Below are positions 40,367 through 47,809 of a stretch of 55,817 nt of DNA, one piece after another. Under the pieces are notes generated by a model. That model made no database searches, had not been told where the DNA came from, and saw only the letters and a list, made by a program, of their open reading frames with translations. Made by a program: the position numbers and the translations under genes. This stretch comes from Oscillospiraceae bacterium (GTDB taxonomy: Bacteria > Bacillota > Clostridia > Oscillospirales > CAG-382). Position 1 is the first letter of the stretch, and every line of letters starts with the position of its first letter. The stretch covers positions 1 through 55,817 of the forward strand of contig SVSD01000008.1 in NCBI GenBank assembly GCA_015064485.1, given 5' to 3'.

Positions 40367-40410
40367 CCCCTATTTTTCAAGTTGCAATTTCATAGATGCC
40401 AACGACCTAC

Positions 40411-40430
40411 AAGGTGGATTCGAACCACCG
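40411..40430 (-). other. tRNA T-arm-like fragment, inverted relative to tRNA-Tyr
   Basis: On the minus strand CGGTGGTTCGAATCCACCTT, which matches the T-arm end of tRNA-Tyr (40276-40290 region) in 19 of 20 positions, but without acceptor stem or CCA. It may be the remnant of a tRNA-directed integration. A 7-bp hairpin GGGCAGA/TCTGCCC (40444-40480) with a downstream T-run lies beside it. Confidence 0.45.
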
Positions 40431-40486
40431 AAATACAATTAAAGGGCAGATTCAGCAATTTTATTTTGCCAAGTCTGCCCTATTTT

Positions 40487-41272
40487 TTATTTATTCTCTT
40501 TCTTCAATCTTGCCTTTGCTTCCTCTGCGGTTTCTCCGTCTTTAGTGAGGTAAGCATCTACAAACTTGTCTTCAATTTTAGTGAAGCCACCAACAACGCC
40601 TTTTTCAATTTTCTTGTAACCACTGGTTACTGTCTCGGCAATTCTTTCGTTTGCCTTTACAATTTTTGATTTAGCCATATCTGTATATTTTCCTCCAATC
40701 AGATTGATTCCGAGAAACAGTACAACAATCCATACTGCTGTTCCCGTAAATATGTTTAGTAATAAGATTTCCGCCGTTTCCATACCTGGAAAAGTCACGA
40801 GCATTGATCTTTGCATTGTGTAAATGGAAACACACGCATCTGCCAACGATATATTACGTAGTGTCTTTATTACCGGAGAAGCGGAATGTTTTGCTTTCAC
40901 CATACCTATAATTGAAATGGTGATTTTAGTGAATGTATATGTGGCAATGGCAATCATTACGATTTCGTGAAAGGCTGTGCCTCTATCTTTAACAGCAGAC
41001 ATTATGTTTACGCCTACTATACAGAACGAAAGTACAACCAGTAAAATCCCTGTAATGCGCCGTGCAAAAAACTCGGTATCATAACTGCCACTTGCTTTTC
41101 GTTTAACCTGCAACACAGAAAATCTTGTGATTGCAAGCACGGTATAATACGCACCTACTGTAATAAACCACCACGAAAGTGTAAGAAAACCTATAATACA
41201 GTTGCCGAAAGCATAAGCAATGTTAAGCGCAAGACTGGTATAGGGGCTTCTTACAAGATTTAACGCTTTCAT
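40487..41272 (-). CDS. Integral membrane protein of unknown function
   Basis: 261 aa with about six hydrophobic helices (about 12-32, 30-50, 70-90, 98-118, 140-160, 170-190) and a charged cytosolic tail of about 60 residues ending EEAKARLKKENK. I do not recognise the family. It overlaps the upstream small membrane protein by 4 nt (ATGA) and is divergent from a TetR gene, the classic arrangement of a repressor with its membrane-protein operon. The block 40313-42381 is bounded by 13-nt inverted repeats. Confidence 0.72.
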   Translation of the reverse strand: MKALNLVRSPYTSLALNIAYAFGNCIIGFLTLSWWFITVGAYYTVLAITRFSVLQVKRKASGSYDTEFFARRITGILLVVLSFCIVGVNIMSAVKDRGTAFHEIVMIAIATYTFTKITISIIGMVKAKHSASPVIKTLRNISLADACVSIYTMQRSMLVTFPGMETAEILLLNIFTGTAVWIVVLFLGINLIGGKYTDMAKSKIVKANERIAETVTSGYKKIEKGVVGGFTKIEDKFVDAYLTKDGETAEEAKARLKKENK

Positions 41273-41637
41273 TTGATGCCTTTAGTCATCGGGATGAGAG
41301 CAATCAGCATAATAATTCCGAGCAGACCGATGAGTGTACCCCATATGATTTGTTCCCGTACAAGACACATACACATACCTATGCCAAGTACTAATGCGGC
41401 AACAACAGCATAAATAATACGAAAAACATTTTTTGCGTTCATCTTAGGCAGCTTCTTGTTTTCCATCTTGCACCAAATGAGTGCGGTGATGATACCTAAA
41501 ACAATACCAATACCGCCAAAGACGACCCCTTCCGTAAATGCGTTCCATTCCGGCAGGAGTGCCATACACATACCAAGTGCGAAAAGCACCCCACTAACCG
41601 TTCCCATTATCAATGCAACAAAACTACTCTTTTTCAT
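41269..41637 (-). CDS. Small four-helix membrane protein
   Basis: 122 aa: four hydrophobic helices (about 6-26, 35-55, 70-92, 95-115) with LYs-rich loop NKKLPKMNAK. Start ATG 41637 follows AAAGGAGATTTC. Internal resemblance between helices 1-2 (LGMCMALL) and 3-4 (IGMCMCLV) suggests an old duplication. No family recognised. First gene of the operon facing the TetR gene. Confidence 0.72.
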   Translation of the reverse strand: MKKSSFVALIMGTVSGVLFALGMCMALLPEWNAFTEGVVFGGIGIVLGIITALIWCKMENKKLPKMNAKNVFRIIYAVVAALVLGIGMCMCLVREQIIWGTLIGLLGIIMLIALIPMTKGIK

Positions 41638-41800
41638 TTTGAAATCTCCTTTCATTAAACCAACACTTGTGTTTTTATTGCAAATATAGTATAATATCTG
41701 CGAAAATGTAAAACAACCAACAAATAAACAACAGTTGTCGGAATAAAAGAAATTGTGACCATCAAATTTACTATAAGTGTTGGAATAATGGAGAAATGTT

Positions 41801-42319
41801 ATGAATGTAAAAAACAACAAACGGCGCAGGGAGTCGCAAGAGAAAATCGAAAAAGCGTTTATAGAACTACTGCAAACTCGTGAAATTAAGGATATTACCG
41901 TTTCAGATCTTATTAAAATGACAGAGTTAAACCGTAGCACCTTTTATGCTAATTACATTGATATATTCGACCTTGCCGATAAAACAAGAGAAAAGCTCGA
42001 AAATGATTTTGGCAAGTTGTTTGCTGATTATGACTATTTTAATGAGCATACAGGTGCATTAAAAATGTTTCGGCATATTAAGGAAAATCAAATCTTTTAC
42101 AAGACCTATTTCAAACTGTGTTATGATGAAAAGCATCTTATCTCGATTTATGATACCGAGCGAGCGAAAAAGGAACATATAGACAGTAACCTTAAATATC
42201 ATATCGAGTTCTTCAGAAATGGTCTTAATGCCATTATTAAATTGTGGATTGCAGAGGGATGTAAAGAATCACCGGAAGAAATGGCAGAGGTCTTGAAGCA
42301 AGAATACAGAAGGAGATAG
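41801..42319 (+). CDS. TetR/AcrR-family regulator
   Basis: 172 aa. N-terminal helix-turn-helix (about 10-55: EIKDITVSDLIKMTELNRSTFYANY), followed by a ligand-binding domain of the TetR_C type seen in Firmicute regulators. Adjacent CTA and CTG leucine codons occur here, which the surrounding genes seldom use, hinting at a different origin. It is divergent from the two-gene membrane operon (163-nt gap) and probably represses it. Start ATG 41801 follows GGAGAAATGTT. Confidence 0.88.
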   Translation: MNVKNNKRRRESQEKIEKAFIELLQTREIKDITVSDLIKMTELNRSTFYANYIDIFDLADKTREKLENDFGKLFADYDYFNEHTGALKMFRHIKENQIFYKTYFKLCYDEKHLISIYDTERAKKEHIDSNLKYHIEFFRNGLNAIIKLWIAEGCKESPEEMAEVLKQEYRRR

Positions 42320-42397
42320 AAAATGTTTCCGGGGATCACAAATATACCTGTCTTTTTCAAAAAATAAAGTGGCATCTAAATGGTTCGTAACAGCCAG

Positions 42398-42431
42398 AAA
42401 TCCTCGTATCGTAAGGTACGGGGATTTTTAC
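42398..42431 (+). terminator. Hairpin downstream of the TetR gene
   Basis: AAATCCTCGTA/TACGGGGATTT with an 8-nt loop and TTTTT following. It lies just outside the right inverted repeat (42369-42381). A related half-copy AAATACGAGGATTTTT occurs at about 42463-42478. Confidence 0.7.
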
Positions 42432-42518
42432 TTTTTCACTCTCACCTCTTCACTTTTCTCTTAAATACGAGGATTTTTGGGAAGTAAAAAGCAATAGTGA
42501 ATAGTGAAGAAGTATTTT

Positions 42519-42540
42519 GCAAGGCTCAGCCTTGCTTTTT
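42519..42540 (+). terminator. Second hairpin in the TetR-downstream gap
   Basis: GCAAGGC-TCA-GCCTTGC followed by TTTTT. No gene is seen between 42432 and 42657 other than this hairpin and the next promoter. Confidence 0.75.
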
Positions 42541-42585
42541 AAGTATGAACGCCCCGCCAAAAATGTTCAAATTTACAACATTATC

Positions 42586-42614
42586 TTGACATTTTCGACA
42601 TTGTATGCTATCAT
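42586..42614 (+). promoter_or_regulatory. Promoter of the 76-aa membrane protein
   Basis: TTGACA (42586-42591), 17-nt spacer, TATCAT (42609-42614). Confidence 0.7.
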
Positions 42615-42657
42615 TAAATTGTGTTAAAACACAAAAATATTTTTGGAGGAAATCACA

Positions 42658-42888
42658 ATGGTAAAGGTAACTAAGATTCTTCTTATCGTTAGCGCTATCC
42701 TTGGTGCGATCGCAATTTTCCCGATCATCATCAACATTCTTGCTATCAAGAACCTTAACGAAGCTAAGAAGGCAGAAGATGTTTCCATTCTTTGGAAAGT
42801 TCTCGTACTTCTCCTCGGCGGCCCTCTCGGTCTTATCGCAGGAATCCTTATGTTCCTCATCAAGGACGAACACCTTGTTGAAGCGTAA
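42658..42888 (+). CDS. Small two-helix membrane protein, probably highly expressed
   Basis: 76 aa: helix 1 at about residues 6-28 (LLIVSAILGAIAIFPIII), a charged loop (NLNEAKKAEDVS), helix 2 at about 48-68 (LLLGGPLGLIAGILMFLI) and a short acidic tail. Start ATG 42658 follows TTGGAGGAAATC. Own promoter and terminator, and the strong use of ATC, CTC and GTT codons matches the AGCS and surface-protein genes, implying abundance. No function recognised. Confidence 0.75.
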   Translation: MVKVTKILLIVSAILGAIAIFPIIINILAIKNLNEAKKAEDVSILWKVLVLLLGGPLGLIAGILMFLIKDEHLVEA

Positions 42889-42905
42889 GTCTTTAAAATA
42901 CAATT

Positions 42906-42929
42906 AACCGGCCTTGCGGTCGGTTTTTT
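42906..42929 (+). terminator. Terminator of the 76-aa protein gene
   Basis: AACCGGCC-TTGC-GGTCGGTT with one G-T pair, then a T-run. Confidence 0.9.
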
Positions 42930-43035
42930 GTTTTATTCTGCAAACTTTTATTTATTGACAAAATATATTTTTAAATGTAAAATACTAATATAAATAGGAA
43001 GGTTTTTGAAATCAAAAGAATTGGAGATATTAAAT

Positions 43036-43581
43036 ATGAAGAAAAGAATTGTTTCGCTTATACTTTCTGTTTGCATCGTTTTTACTTTTATTCCTTTTAC
43101 ATATGCGGATGAAAATGAAAACCTCGCATATGCTTCGGGTGCTCTTATAACCGAAGAGCAGGCAGAGGCATATGTCAACCGCGCGGTAAACAAGATGGCA
43201 TTTAATCTTACAGATAAGATTATGTTGAAATTTTTCAGCTTTGATGTTATAGGTACAGATTACTCGGCTAAAAAGCAGATGCCTGCTTATGTCGTTGCTC
43301 TCAACTTTAATTTTAAAGAAGGGCCTGTTGAGATTCCGCAAATTCGTTTCTTCGTTCCCGTTGACGGAAGTGAAGTTTGGATCGGCGCTGAGGATGTTTT
43401 GGATGAATACGGAAAATTTGTAGTTTATACCGGCGTTGACTTTTTGAATTATTCCATATTTGAAATTGTTGAAAAAGTTACAAAAACGGTATTCTGCGTT
43501 ATATTTGACGCTCTCAGAGAAATGGGACAATCTGTGCCCGAGCTTCCTTTCTCGATAGATTATATGAACGAAATAGAATAA
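43036..43581 (+). CDS. Secreted protein of unknown function
   Basis: 181 aa. Signal peptide at the N-terminus (MKKRIVSLILSVCIVFTF, then PFTYADE with a likely cleavage after the Ala). The mature part has no recognised domain: an N-terminal helical segment (TEEQAEAYVNRAVNKMA), then alternating strands (YVVALNFNFKEG, RFFVPVDGSEVWIG). Start ATG 43036 follows TTGGAGATATT; the frame to 43006 has no separate ribosome site. Closed by its own terminator. Confidence 0.75.
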   Translation: MKKRIVSLILSVCIVFTFIPFTYADENENLAYASGALITEEQAEAYVNRAVNKMAFNLTDKIMLKFFSFDVIGTDYSAKKQMPAYVVALNFNFKEGPVEIPQIRFFVPVDGSEVWIGAEDVLDEYGKFVVYTGVDFLNYSIFEIVEKVTKTVFCVIFDALREMGQSVPELPFSIDYMNEIE

Positions 43582-43589
43582 TGAAAAAT

Positions 43590-43618
43590 GGGATGTGAGA
43601 GAATCACATCCCGTTTTT
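43590..43618 (+). terminator. Terminator of the secreted-protein gene
   Basis: GGGATGTGA-GAGAA-TCACATCCC, 9-bp stem, followed by GTTTTTA. Confidence 0.92.
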
Positions 43619-43629
43619 AGTATACTGAT

Positions 43630-43825
43630 TGATTTTTAAGGGCGAACACCCGGCTTGTGATCGACCTCTTTTCAACCGTTTCACAGCTGAAAATTCACCC
43701 GCTCCTGCGCATTACGAACGCACCGGGAAGTTCGCTCTCTGCGGAGAGCGACAAGGGCTTTCTGCCCTTGACCCGAAAACTTTTTTGTAAAAAGTTCTGC
43801 AAAAAACTTTCATAAAAAGAAGAGA
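43630..43825. other. GC-richer non-coding stretch with several hairpins
   Basis: About 200 bp without a gene. It contains GCTCTCT-GCGG-AGAGAGC-like pairing (about 43733-43751: CGCTCTCTGCGGAGAGCG), AAGGGC-TTTCT-GCCCTT (about 43754-43770) and ACTTTTT-TGTAA-AAAGTT (about 43780-43797). It differs in composition from its surroundings and looks like a single copy of an intergenic palindrome cluster. Confidence 0.55.
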
Positions 43826-43837
43826 AACCTGCTTTTA

Positions 43838-44314
43838 TTATTTTGCCATATCCTCGAGAGTTTTTCCTGTAAGGCGATATATTGTCCAGTCTTCCAAGGG
43901 CACTGCGCCAAGGGACAAATAAAAATCAATGCTCGGTTTATTCCAATTAAGGCAGGACCATTCAAGTCTTCCGCAGCCTCTTTCAAGGGCAGTTTTTGCA
44001 AGAAATTTTAAAAGTGCTTTTCCGTGTCCTTTTCCTCTTTTTGCGGGAAGCACAAAAAGATCCTCAAGATATATTCCCGATCTTCCCAAAAATGTGGAAA
44101 AATTATGGAAATAAAGGGCAAATCCGACTTCTTTCCCATCTTCAAGGGCAAATATTACTTCGGCGTGATGCTTTTCGAAAATCTCTTGCTTTAAAAGTTC
44201 TTCTGTCGCAATAACATCCCCCGACATATTCTCATATTCCGCAAGAGCTTTTATAAAACCTAGGATGAGAGATGCGTCCTTTTCTGTTGCAAATCGAATT
44301 GTTGTATTATTCAT
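43838..44314 (-). CDS. GNAT N-acetyltransferase, diamine acetyltransferase-like
   Basis: 158 aa single GNAT domain. The acetyl-CoA-binding loop is VLPAKRGKGHGKALL (R/QxxGxG/A), and the preceding GRSGIYLEDLFV and following LEWSCLNWNKPSIDFY match the spermidine/spermine- and thialysine-acetyltransferase-like subgroup. Substrate probably a small amine, not proven. Monocistronic on the minus strand. Confidence 0.85.
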   Translation of the reverse strand: MNNTTIRFATEKDASLILGFIKALAEYENMSGDVIATEELLKQEIFEKHHAEVIFALEDGKEVGFALYFHNFSTFLGRSGIYLEDLFVLPAKRGKGHGKALLKFLAKTALERGCGRLEWSCLNWNKPSIDFYLSLGAVPLEDWTIYRLTGKTLEDMAK

Positions 44315-44472
44315 ACTGAAATACTCCTTTGATATTACAGTTACATTATATTATTAGAGATAAAAAAAGTCAACTCGGCATTAAAAAAGCATACAAAAAA
44401 GTAAAAAATATGCATAAGATGATGCATATTTTTATCAAAGTGTGAATTTTTATAAAAAAATAGCGATTTATC

Positions 44473-44501
44473 TTGACAAAGCGCACACATAGTGCTATAA
44501 T
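44473..44501 (+). promoter_or_regulatory. Perfect consensus promoter of the branched-chain operon
   Basis: TTGACA (44473-44478), 17-nt spacer, TATAAT (44496-44501). Transcript start predicted near 44508, giving a leader of about 255 nt before ilvE that contains the leader peptide and terminator below. Confidence 0.9.
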
Positions 44502-44532
44502 AATCGACATAATTACTAAAGGAGAGAATAAT

Positions 44533-44649
44533 ATGCTTGGTATGGCAACATTTTTCGGCATAATTAGCACAATTTTGATTTCCGCTATAATTATTGCAGA
44601 TGTGATTATTATTAACTGCAATTCTGATGGCGCTATTTGTCGTGCGTAA
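44533..44649 (+). CDS. Isoleucine-rich leader peptide upstream of ilvE
   Basis: 38-codon ORF preceded by AAAGGAGAG (44518-44526). Translation begins MLGMATFFGIISTILISA and continues IIIADVIIINCNSDGAICRA: 11 Ile plus 2 Leu and 1 Val, with two runs of three Ile. Its position between a consensus promoter and a strong terminator ahead of ilvE is that of a ribosome-mediated attenuator for branched-chain amino acid genes. The peptide is also hydrophobic, so a small membrane peptide or type I toxin is an alternative; lack of charged tail and the context argue against it. It is too short for usual gene callers. Confidence 0.7.
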   Translation: MLGMATFFGIISTILISAIIIADVIIINCNSDGAICRA

Positions 44650-44654
44650 AAACC

Positions 44655-44743
44655 GAAAAAGTTACTTTGCATACAATCTTCTTTGTAAAACAAAAAAGTA
44701 ATTTTCAAGGCTTGCGGCATTTAGCTGTAAGCCTTTTATTTTT
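44655..44743 (+). terminator. Attenuator structure of the branched-chain operon
   Basis: Terminator stem AAGGCTTGCGGC (44707-44718), loop ATTTA, GCTGTAAGCCTT (44724-44735), 12 bp with two G-T pairs, then TTATTTTT. Immediately before it lies another hairpin, GAAAAAGTTACTTT (44655-44668) with AAAGTAATTTTC (44695-44706) and a 2-nt bulge. The leader-peptide stop is 6 nt before that hairpin. I could not identify a convincing anti-terminator strand by eye. Confidence 0.8.
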
Positions 44744-44763
44744 CATATTTGGAGGATAGAAAG

Positions 44764-45834
44764 ATGATTGACATCAGAATCGAAAAAACAACATCTCCCA
44801 AGGCAAAGCCTGCTGACGAATCGAAGCTCGGCTTCGGTAAAGTCTTCACAGACCATATGTTTGTTATGAACTACACAGAAGGCCGCGGCTGGCATGACGC
44901 AAGAATCGTCCCTTATGGCCCTATCAGCCTTGACCCCTCCGCGATGGTTTTCCATTACGGACAGGAAATGTTCGAAGGTCTTAAAGCCTACAGAGGCAAG
45001 GACGGCAAGGCTCGTCTTTTCCGCCCCGACATGAACGCAAAGCGCGCAAACGCTTCAAACGAAAGACTTTGTATTCCGCAGATCCCCGAAGAGGACTTTG
45101 TTGATGCAATAAAGGCTCTCGTTAAGGTTGACGAAGACTGGATCCCCACAGCAGAAGGCACATCCCTTTATATTCGTCCTTTTGTTATCGCAACAGACGA
45201 ATTTTTAGGCGTTGCTCCTTCCAAAACCTATCTTTTTATTATCATACTTGCTCCCAGCGGTGCATATTATGCTTCAGGTCTTGCTCCTGTCGGAATCTGG
45301 ATCGAAGATGAATATGTAAGAGCGGTCAAAGGCGGTATCGGTTATGCCAAGACCGGAGGCAACTATGCGGCATCTCTTGCAGCTCAGGTTAAGGCTCATG
45401 ATGACGGATATTCTCAGGTTCTCTGGCTCGACGGCGTTGAAAGAAAGTATATCGAAGAAGTCGGCGCTATGAACATCTTCTTTAAGATAGACGGCAAGAT
45501 CGTAACTCCTATGCTCAACGGAAGTATTCTTCCCGGTATTACAAGAAACTCGGTTATCAATCTTTGCAAGTCCTGGGGTATGGAAGTTGAAGAAAGAAAA
45601 ATTTCTGTTGATGAGCTTCTCGAAGCTCAGAAAGCAGGAAAGCTTGAGGAAGTATTCGGCACAGGCACTGCGGCTGTAATTTCTCCCGTCGGAAAGCTTC
45701 GTTATAAGGATGAAGTTATGACTATCGGAGACGGCGGCATCGGAAAGACAAGCCAAAAGATCTACGACACAGTAACAGGTATCCAGTGGGGTACTGTTGA
45801 AGATCCCTTCGGCTGGTCGGTCGTTGTTGAATGA
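44764..45834 (+). CDS. ilvE: Branched-chain amino acid aminotransferase
   Basis: Interconverts Ile, Leu, Val and their 2-oxoacids with glutamate. 356 aa, the longer bacterial/eukaryotic-type BCAT. FHYGQEMFEGLKAYRG, the PLP-lysine region YAKTGGNYAASL (about residues 197-208) and IEEVGAMNIFF are diagnostic. Start ATG 44764 follows TTTGGAGGATAG. It is the first structural gene after the Ile-rich leader, and shares ATGA with the next gene. With the oxidoreductase and acyl-CoA synthetase downstream it may run in the amino-acid-forming direction. Confidence 0.95.
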   Translation: MIDIRIEKTTSPKAKPADESKLGFGKVFTDHMFVMNYTEGRGWHDARIVPYGPISLDPSAMVFHYGQEMFEGLKAYRGKDGKARLFRPDMNAKRANASNERLCIPQIPEEDFVDAIKALVKVDEDWIPTAEGTSLYIRPFVIATDEFLGVAPSKTYLFIIILAPSGAYYASGLAPVGIWIEDEYVRAVKGGIGYAKTGGNYAASLAAQVKAHDDGYSQVLWLDGVERKYIEEVGAMNIFFKIDGKIVTPMLNGSILPGITRNSVINLCKSWGMEVEERKISVDELLEAQKAGKLEEVFGTGTAAVISPVGKLRYKDEVMTIGDGGIGKTSQKIYDTVTGIQWGTVEDPFGWSVVVE

Positions 45835-46499
45835 AAAGAGTAACAATAATAGCTGGTCATTACGGAAGCGGCAAAACAAATTTTGCTGTAAACTATGCGC
45901 TTGAAATCGCAAAAAGCGGCAAAAAGACTTCGCTTTCAGACCTTGATATAGTAAATCCTTATTTCCGTTCAAAGGACAGCGAAAAGGTACTTGCTGATGC
46001 AAATATCCGTTTTATTTCCTCGGATTTTGCAAACTCAAATGTAGATGTTCCCGCAATTCCCGCCGCCGCGTATTCGGTTTGTGCCGACAAAGAAAGCTAT
46101 TCGGTTGTGGATGTCGGGGGAGACGACAGAGGAGCTCTTGCGCTCGGACGGTATGTCCCCGAGATCCTTGCCGAGGATAATTATGAAATGCTGTTTGTTA
46201 TAAACTGTTACAGACCTCTGACAAGGAATGCGAAAAGTACAGTCGAGGTTATGCGTGAGATTGAAGAGGCGGCAAAGATACGCTTTACGGGGATTGTAAA
46301 CAATTCCAATATCGGCGATGAAACAAAAGCTTCTGATGTTTTGGCATCTCTTGAATATGCAAAGGAAGTGTCAAAGATTACAAATCTTCCTGTGAAATTT
46401 ACCTCGGTACACCATGTGCTTTATGATGAATTGAAGGGGAAAATAGAAAACCTTTTCCCGCTTCGTCTTTATATCCGTCAGACCTGGAAAGCGGAATAA
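45831..46499 (+). CDS. P-loop ATP-binding protein of the 2-oxoacid oxidoreductase operon
   Basis: 222 aa. Walker A AGHYGSGKTNFA at the N-terminus, SLSDLDIVNPYFRSKDS (switch-like segment) and VVDVGGDDRGALALG, an arrangement like MinD/CobQ-type nucleotide-binding proteins. Homologues of this type often sit beside ferredoxin oxidoreductase genes in Clostridia; a role in cofactor insertion or assembly is a guess. Overlaps ilvE by 4 nt. Confidence 0.75.
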   Translation: MKRVTIIAGHYGSGKTNFAVNYALEIAKSGKKTSLSDLDIVNPYFRSKDSEKVLADANIRFISSDFANSNVDVPAIPAAAYSVCADKESYSVVDVGGDDRGALALGRYVPEILAEDNYEMLFVINCYRPLTRNAKSTVEVMREIEEAAKIRFTGIVNNSNIGDETKASDVLASLEYAKEVSKITNLPVKFTSVHHVLYDELKGKIENLFPLRLYIRQTWKAE

Positions 46500-46529
46500 T
46501 ATAAAAACTATCGAAAGGAATTTATAAAA

Positions 46530-46733
46530 ATGGCAAAAGTTACATTCGACGAAAACCTTTGTAAAGGCTGCGGTCTTTGCGTTGGTGCTTGTCCTAAAAA
46601 AATTGTAAAGCTTAAAACAGATATTAATGTAAAGGGATACCACCCTGCATGCGTAGAAGACCAAGATGCTTGTATCGGTTGTGCATTTTGTGCAACAATG
46701 TGCCCCGACTGCGTAATCACGGTTGAAAAGTAA
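46530..46733 (+). CDS. Delta subunit, 2x[4Fe-4S] ferredoxin of 2-oxoacid:ferredoxin oxidoreductase
   Basis: 67 aa with two cluster motifs, CKGCGLCVGACP and CIGCAFCATMCP, each CxxCxxCxxxCP. It passes electrons between the thiamine-diphosphate centre and free ferredoxin. The gene lies 14 nt ahead of the alpha-subunit gene. Ribosome site TCGAAAGGAATT. Confidence 0.92.
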   Translation: MAKVTFDENLCKGCGLCVGACPKKIVKLKTDINVKGYHPACVEDQDACIGCAFCATMCPDCVITVEK

Positions 46734-46747
46734 GGGAGGATAATAAA

Positions 46748-47809
46748 ATGGCAGAAAAAGTTTTAATGAAAGGCAATGAAGCCATTGCCGAAGCCGCTAT
46801 TATGGCGGGATGCCGTCATTATTTCGGCTATCCTATCACACCTCAGACAGAGGTTGCGGCATATATGTCCAAAAGAATGCCCAAGATCGACGGCGTATTT
46901 CTTCAGGCAGAAAGTGAAATCGCCGCTATAAATATGGTTATCGGTGTTGCGGCAACAGGTAAAAGAGTTATGACATCAAGCTCTTCCCCCGGAATTTCGT
47001 TAAAGAGCGAAGGTATTTCCTACCTCGCAGGCTGCGACCTTCCCGCACTCGTTGTAAATGTACAGAGAGGTGGCCCCGGTCTTGGCGGTATTCAGCCTTC
47101 TCAGGCTGACTATTTCCAGGCAACAAGAGGCGCAGGTCACGGAGACTTCCATCTCCTCGTTCTTGCTCCCTCCTCGGTTCAGGAAATGGTTGACCTCGTA
47201 TTCAAGGGCTTTGACCTTGCCGAAAAGTACAGAATGCCTGTTATGCTTCTTTCCGACGGTACTATGGGCCAGATGATGGAACCCGTAAGCCTTGAAGCAG
47301 GAAAGATCAATGAACACGACAAATCCTGGGCTCTTACAGGTACAAACTGCGAAAGAAAGCCCAATATTGTAAACTCTCTCTGCCTTCAGGCGGAAGAACT
47401 CGAACGCCTCAATGTTGAGCGTTATGCAAGATATAAGCTTGTTGAAGAAAACGAAGTTATGTATGAAGAATATCTTATGGATGACGCAGAAGTTTGTATC
47501 GTAGCTTTCGGTGTTGCGGCGCGTGTTTCTCAGAACGCTATAGATAAGGCAAGAGAAATGGGAATCAAGGTAGGTATGATCCGTCCCATCACACTTTGGC
47601 CTTTCCCCAAAAAGGTTCTCAATGCTGCAGCTGACAAGGTTAAAGCCTTTGTTTCTGTTGAACTTTCTATGGGACAGATGGTTGAGGATGTTGAACTTGC
47701 GATCCGTTGCAAGAAGCCGGTTTTAACCTGCACAAGAGTCGGCGGTATGATCCCCTCAACAGAAGAAGTTTTAAATAAGATTATTGAAGCAAATGGAGGT
47801 GCAAACTGA
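46748..47809 (+). CDS. vorB: Alpha subunit, branched-chain 2-oxoacid:ferredoxin oxidoreductase (VorB type)
   Basis: 353 aa. Opens LMKGNEAIAEAAIMAGCRHYFGYPITPQTE, the typical pyrimidine-domain start of 2-oxoacid:acceptor oxidoreductase alpha subunits (quoted in part: GNEAIAEAAIMAGCRHYFGY), followed by VVNVQRGGPGLGGIQPSQ. Proteins with this exact subunit set are generally assigned to 3-methyl-2-oxobutanoate oxidoreductase (VOR), although 2-oxoglutarate (KOR) members are close. ilvE upstream favours VOR. One-nucleotide overlap with the beta gene. Confidence 0.88.
   Translation: MAEKVLMKGNEAIAEAAIMAGCRHYFGYPITPQTEVAAYMSKRMPKIDGVFLQAESEIAAINMVIGVAATGKRVMTSSSSPGISLKSEGISYLAGCDLPALVVNVQRGGPGLGGIQPSQADYFQATRGAGHGDFHLLVLAPSSVQEMVDLVFKGFDLAEKYRMPVMLLSDGTMGQMMEPVSLEAGKINEHDKSWALTGTNCERKPNIVNSLCLQAEELERLNVERYARYKLVEENEVMYEEYLMDDAEVCIVAFGVAARVSQNAIDKAREMGIKVGMIRPITLWPFPKKVLNAAADKVKAFVSVELSMGQMVEDVELAIRCKKPVLTCTRVGGMIPSTEEVLNKIIEANGGAN

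Noticed and set aside
40390-40432. Third tRNA gene on the minus strand
   Set aside because: Only a T-arm-like 20-mer is present; no anticodon arm, D-arm or acceptor stem can be folded.
44533-44649. Leader ORF as a type I toxin or small membrane peptide
   Set aside because: Possible from hydrophobicity, but there is no antisense RNA promoter evident and its place between promoter, terminator and ilvE fits a leader peptide better. Kept as an alternative in the feature entry.
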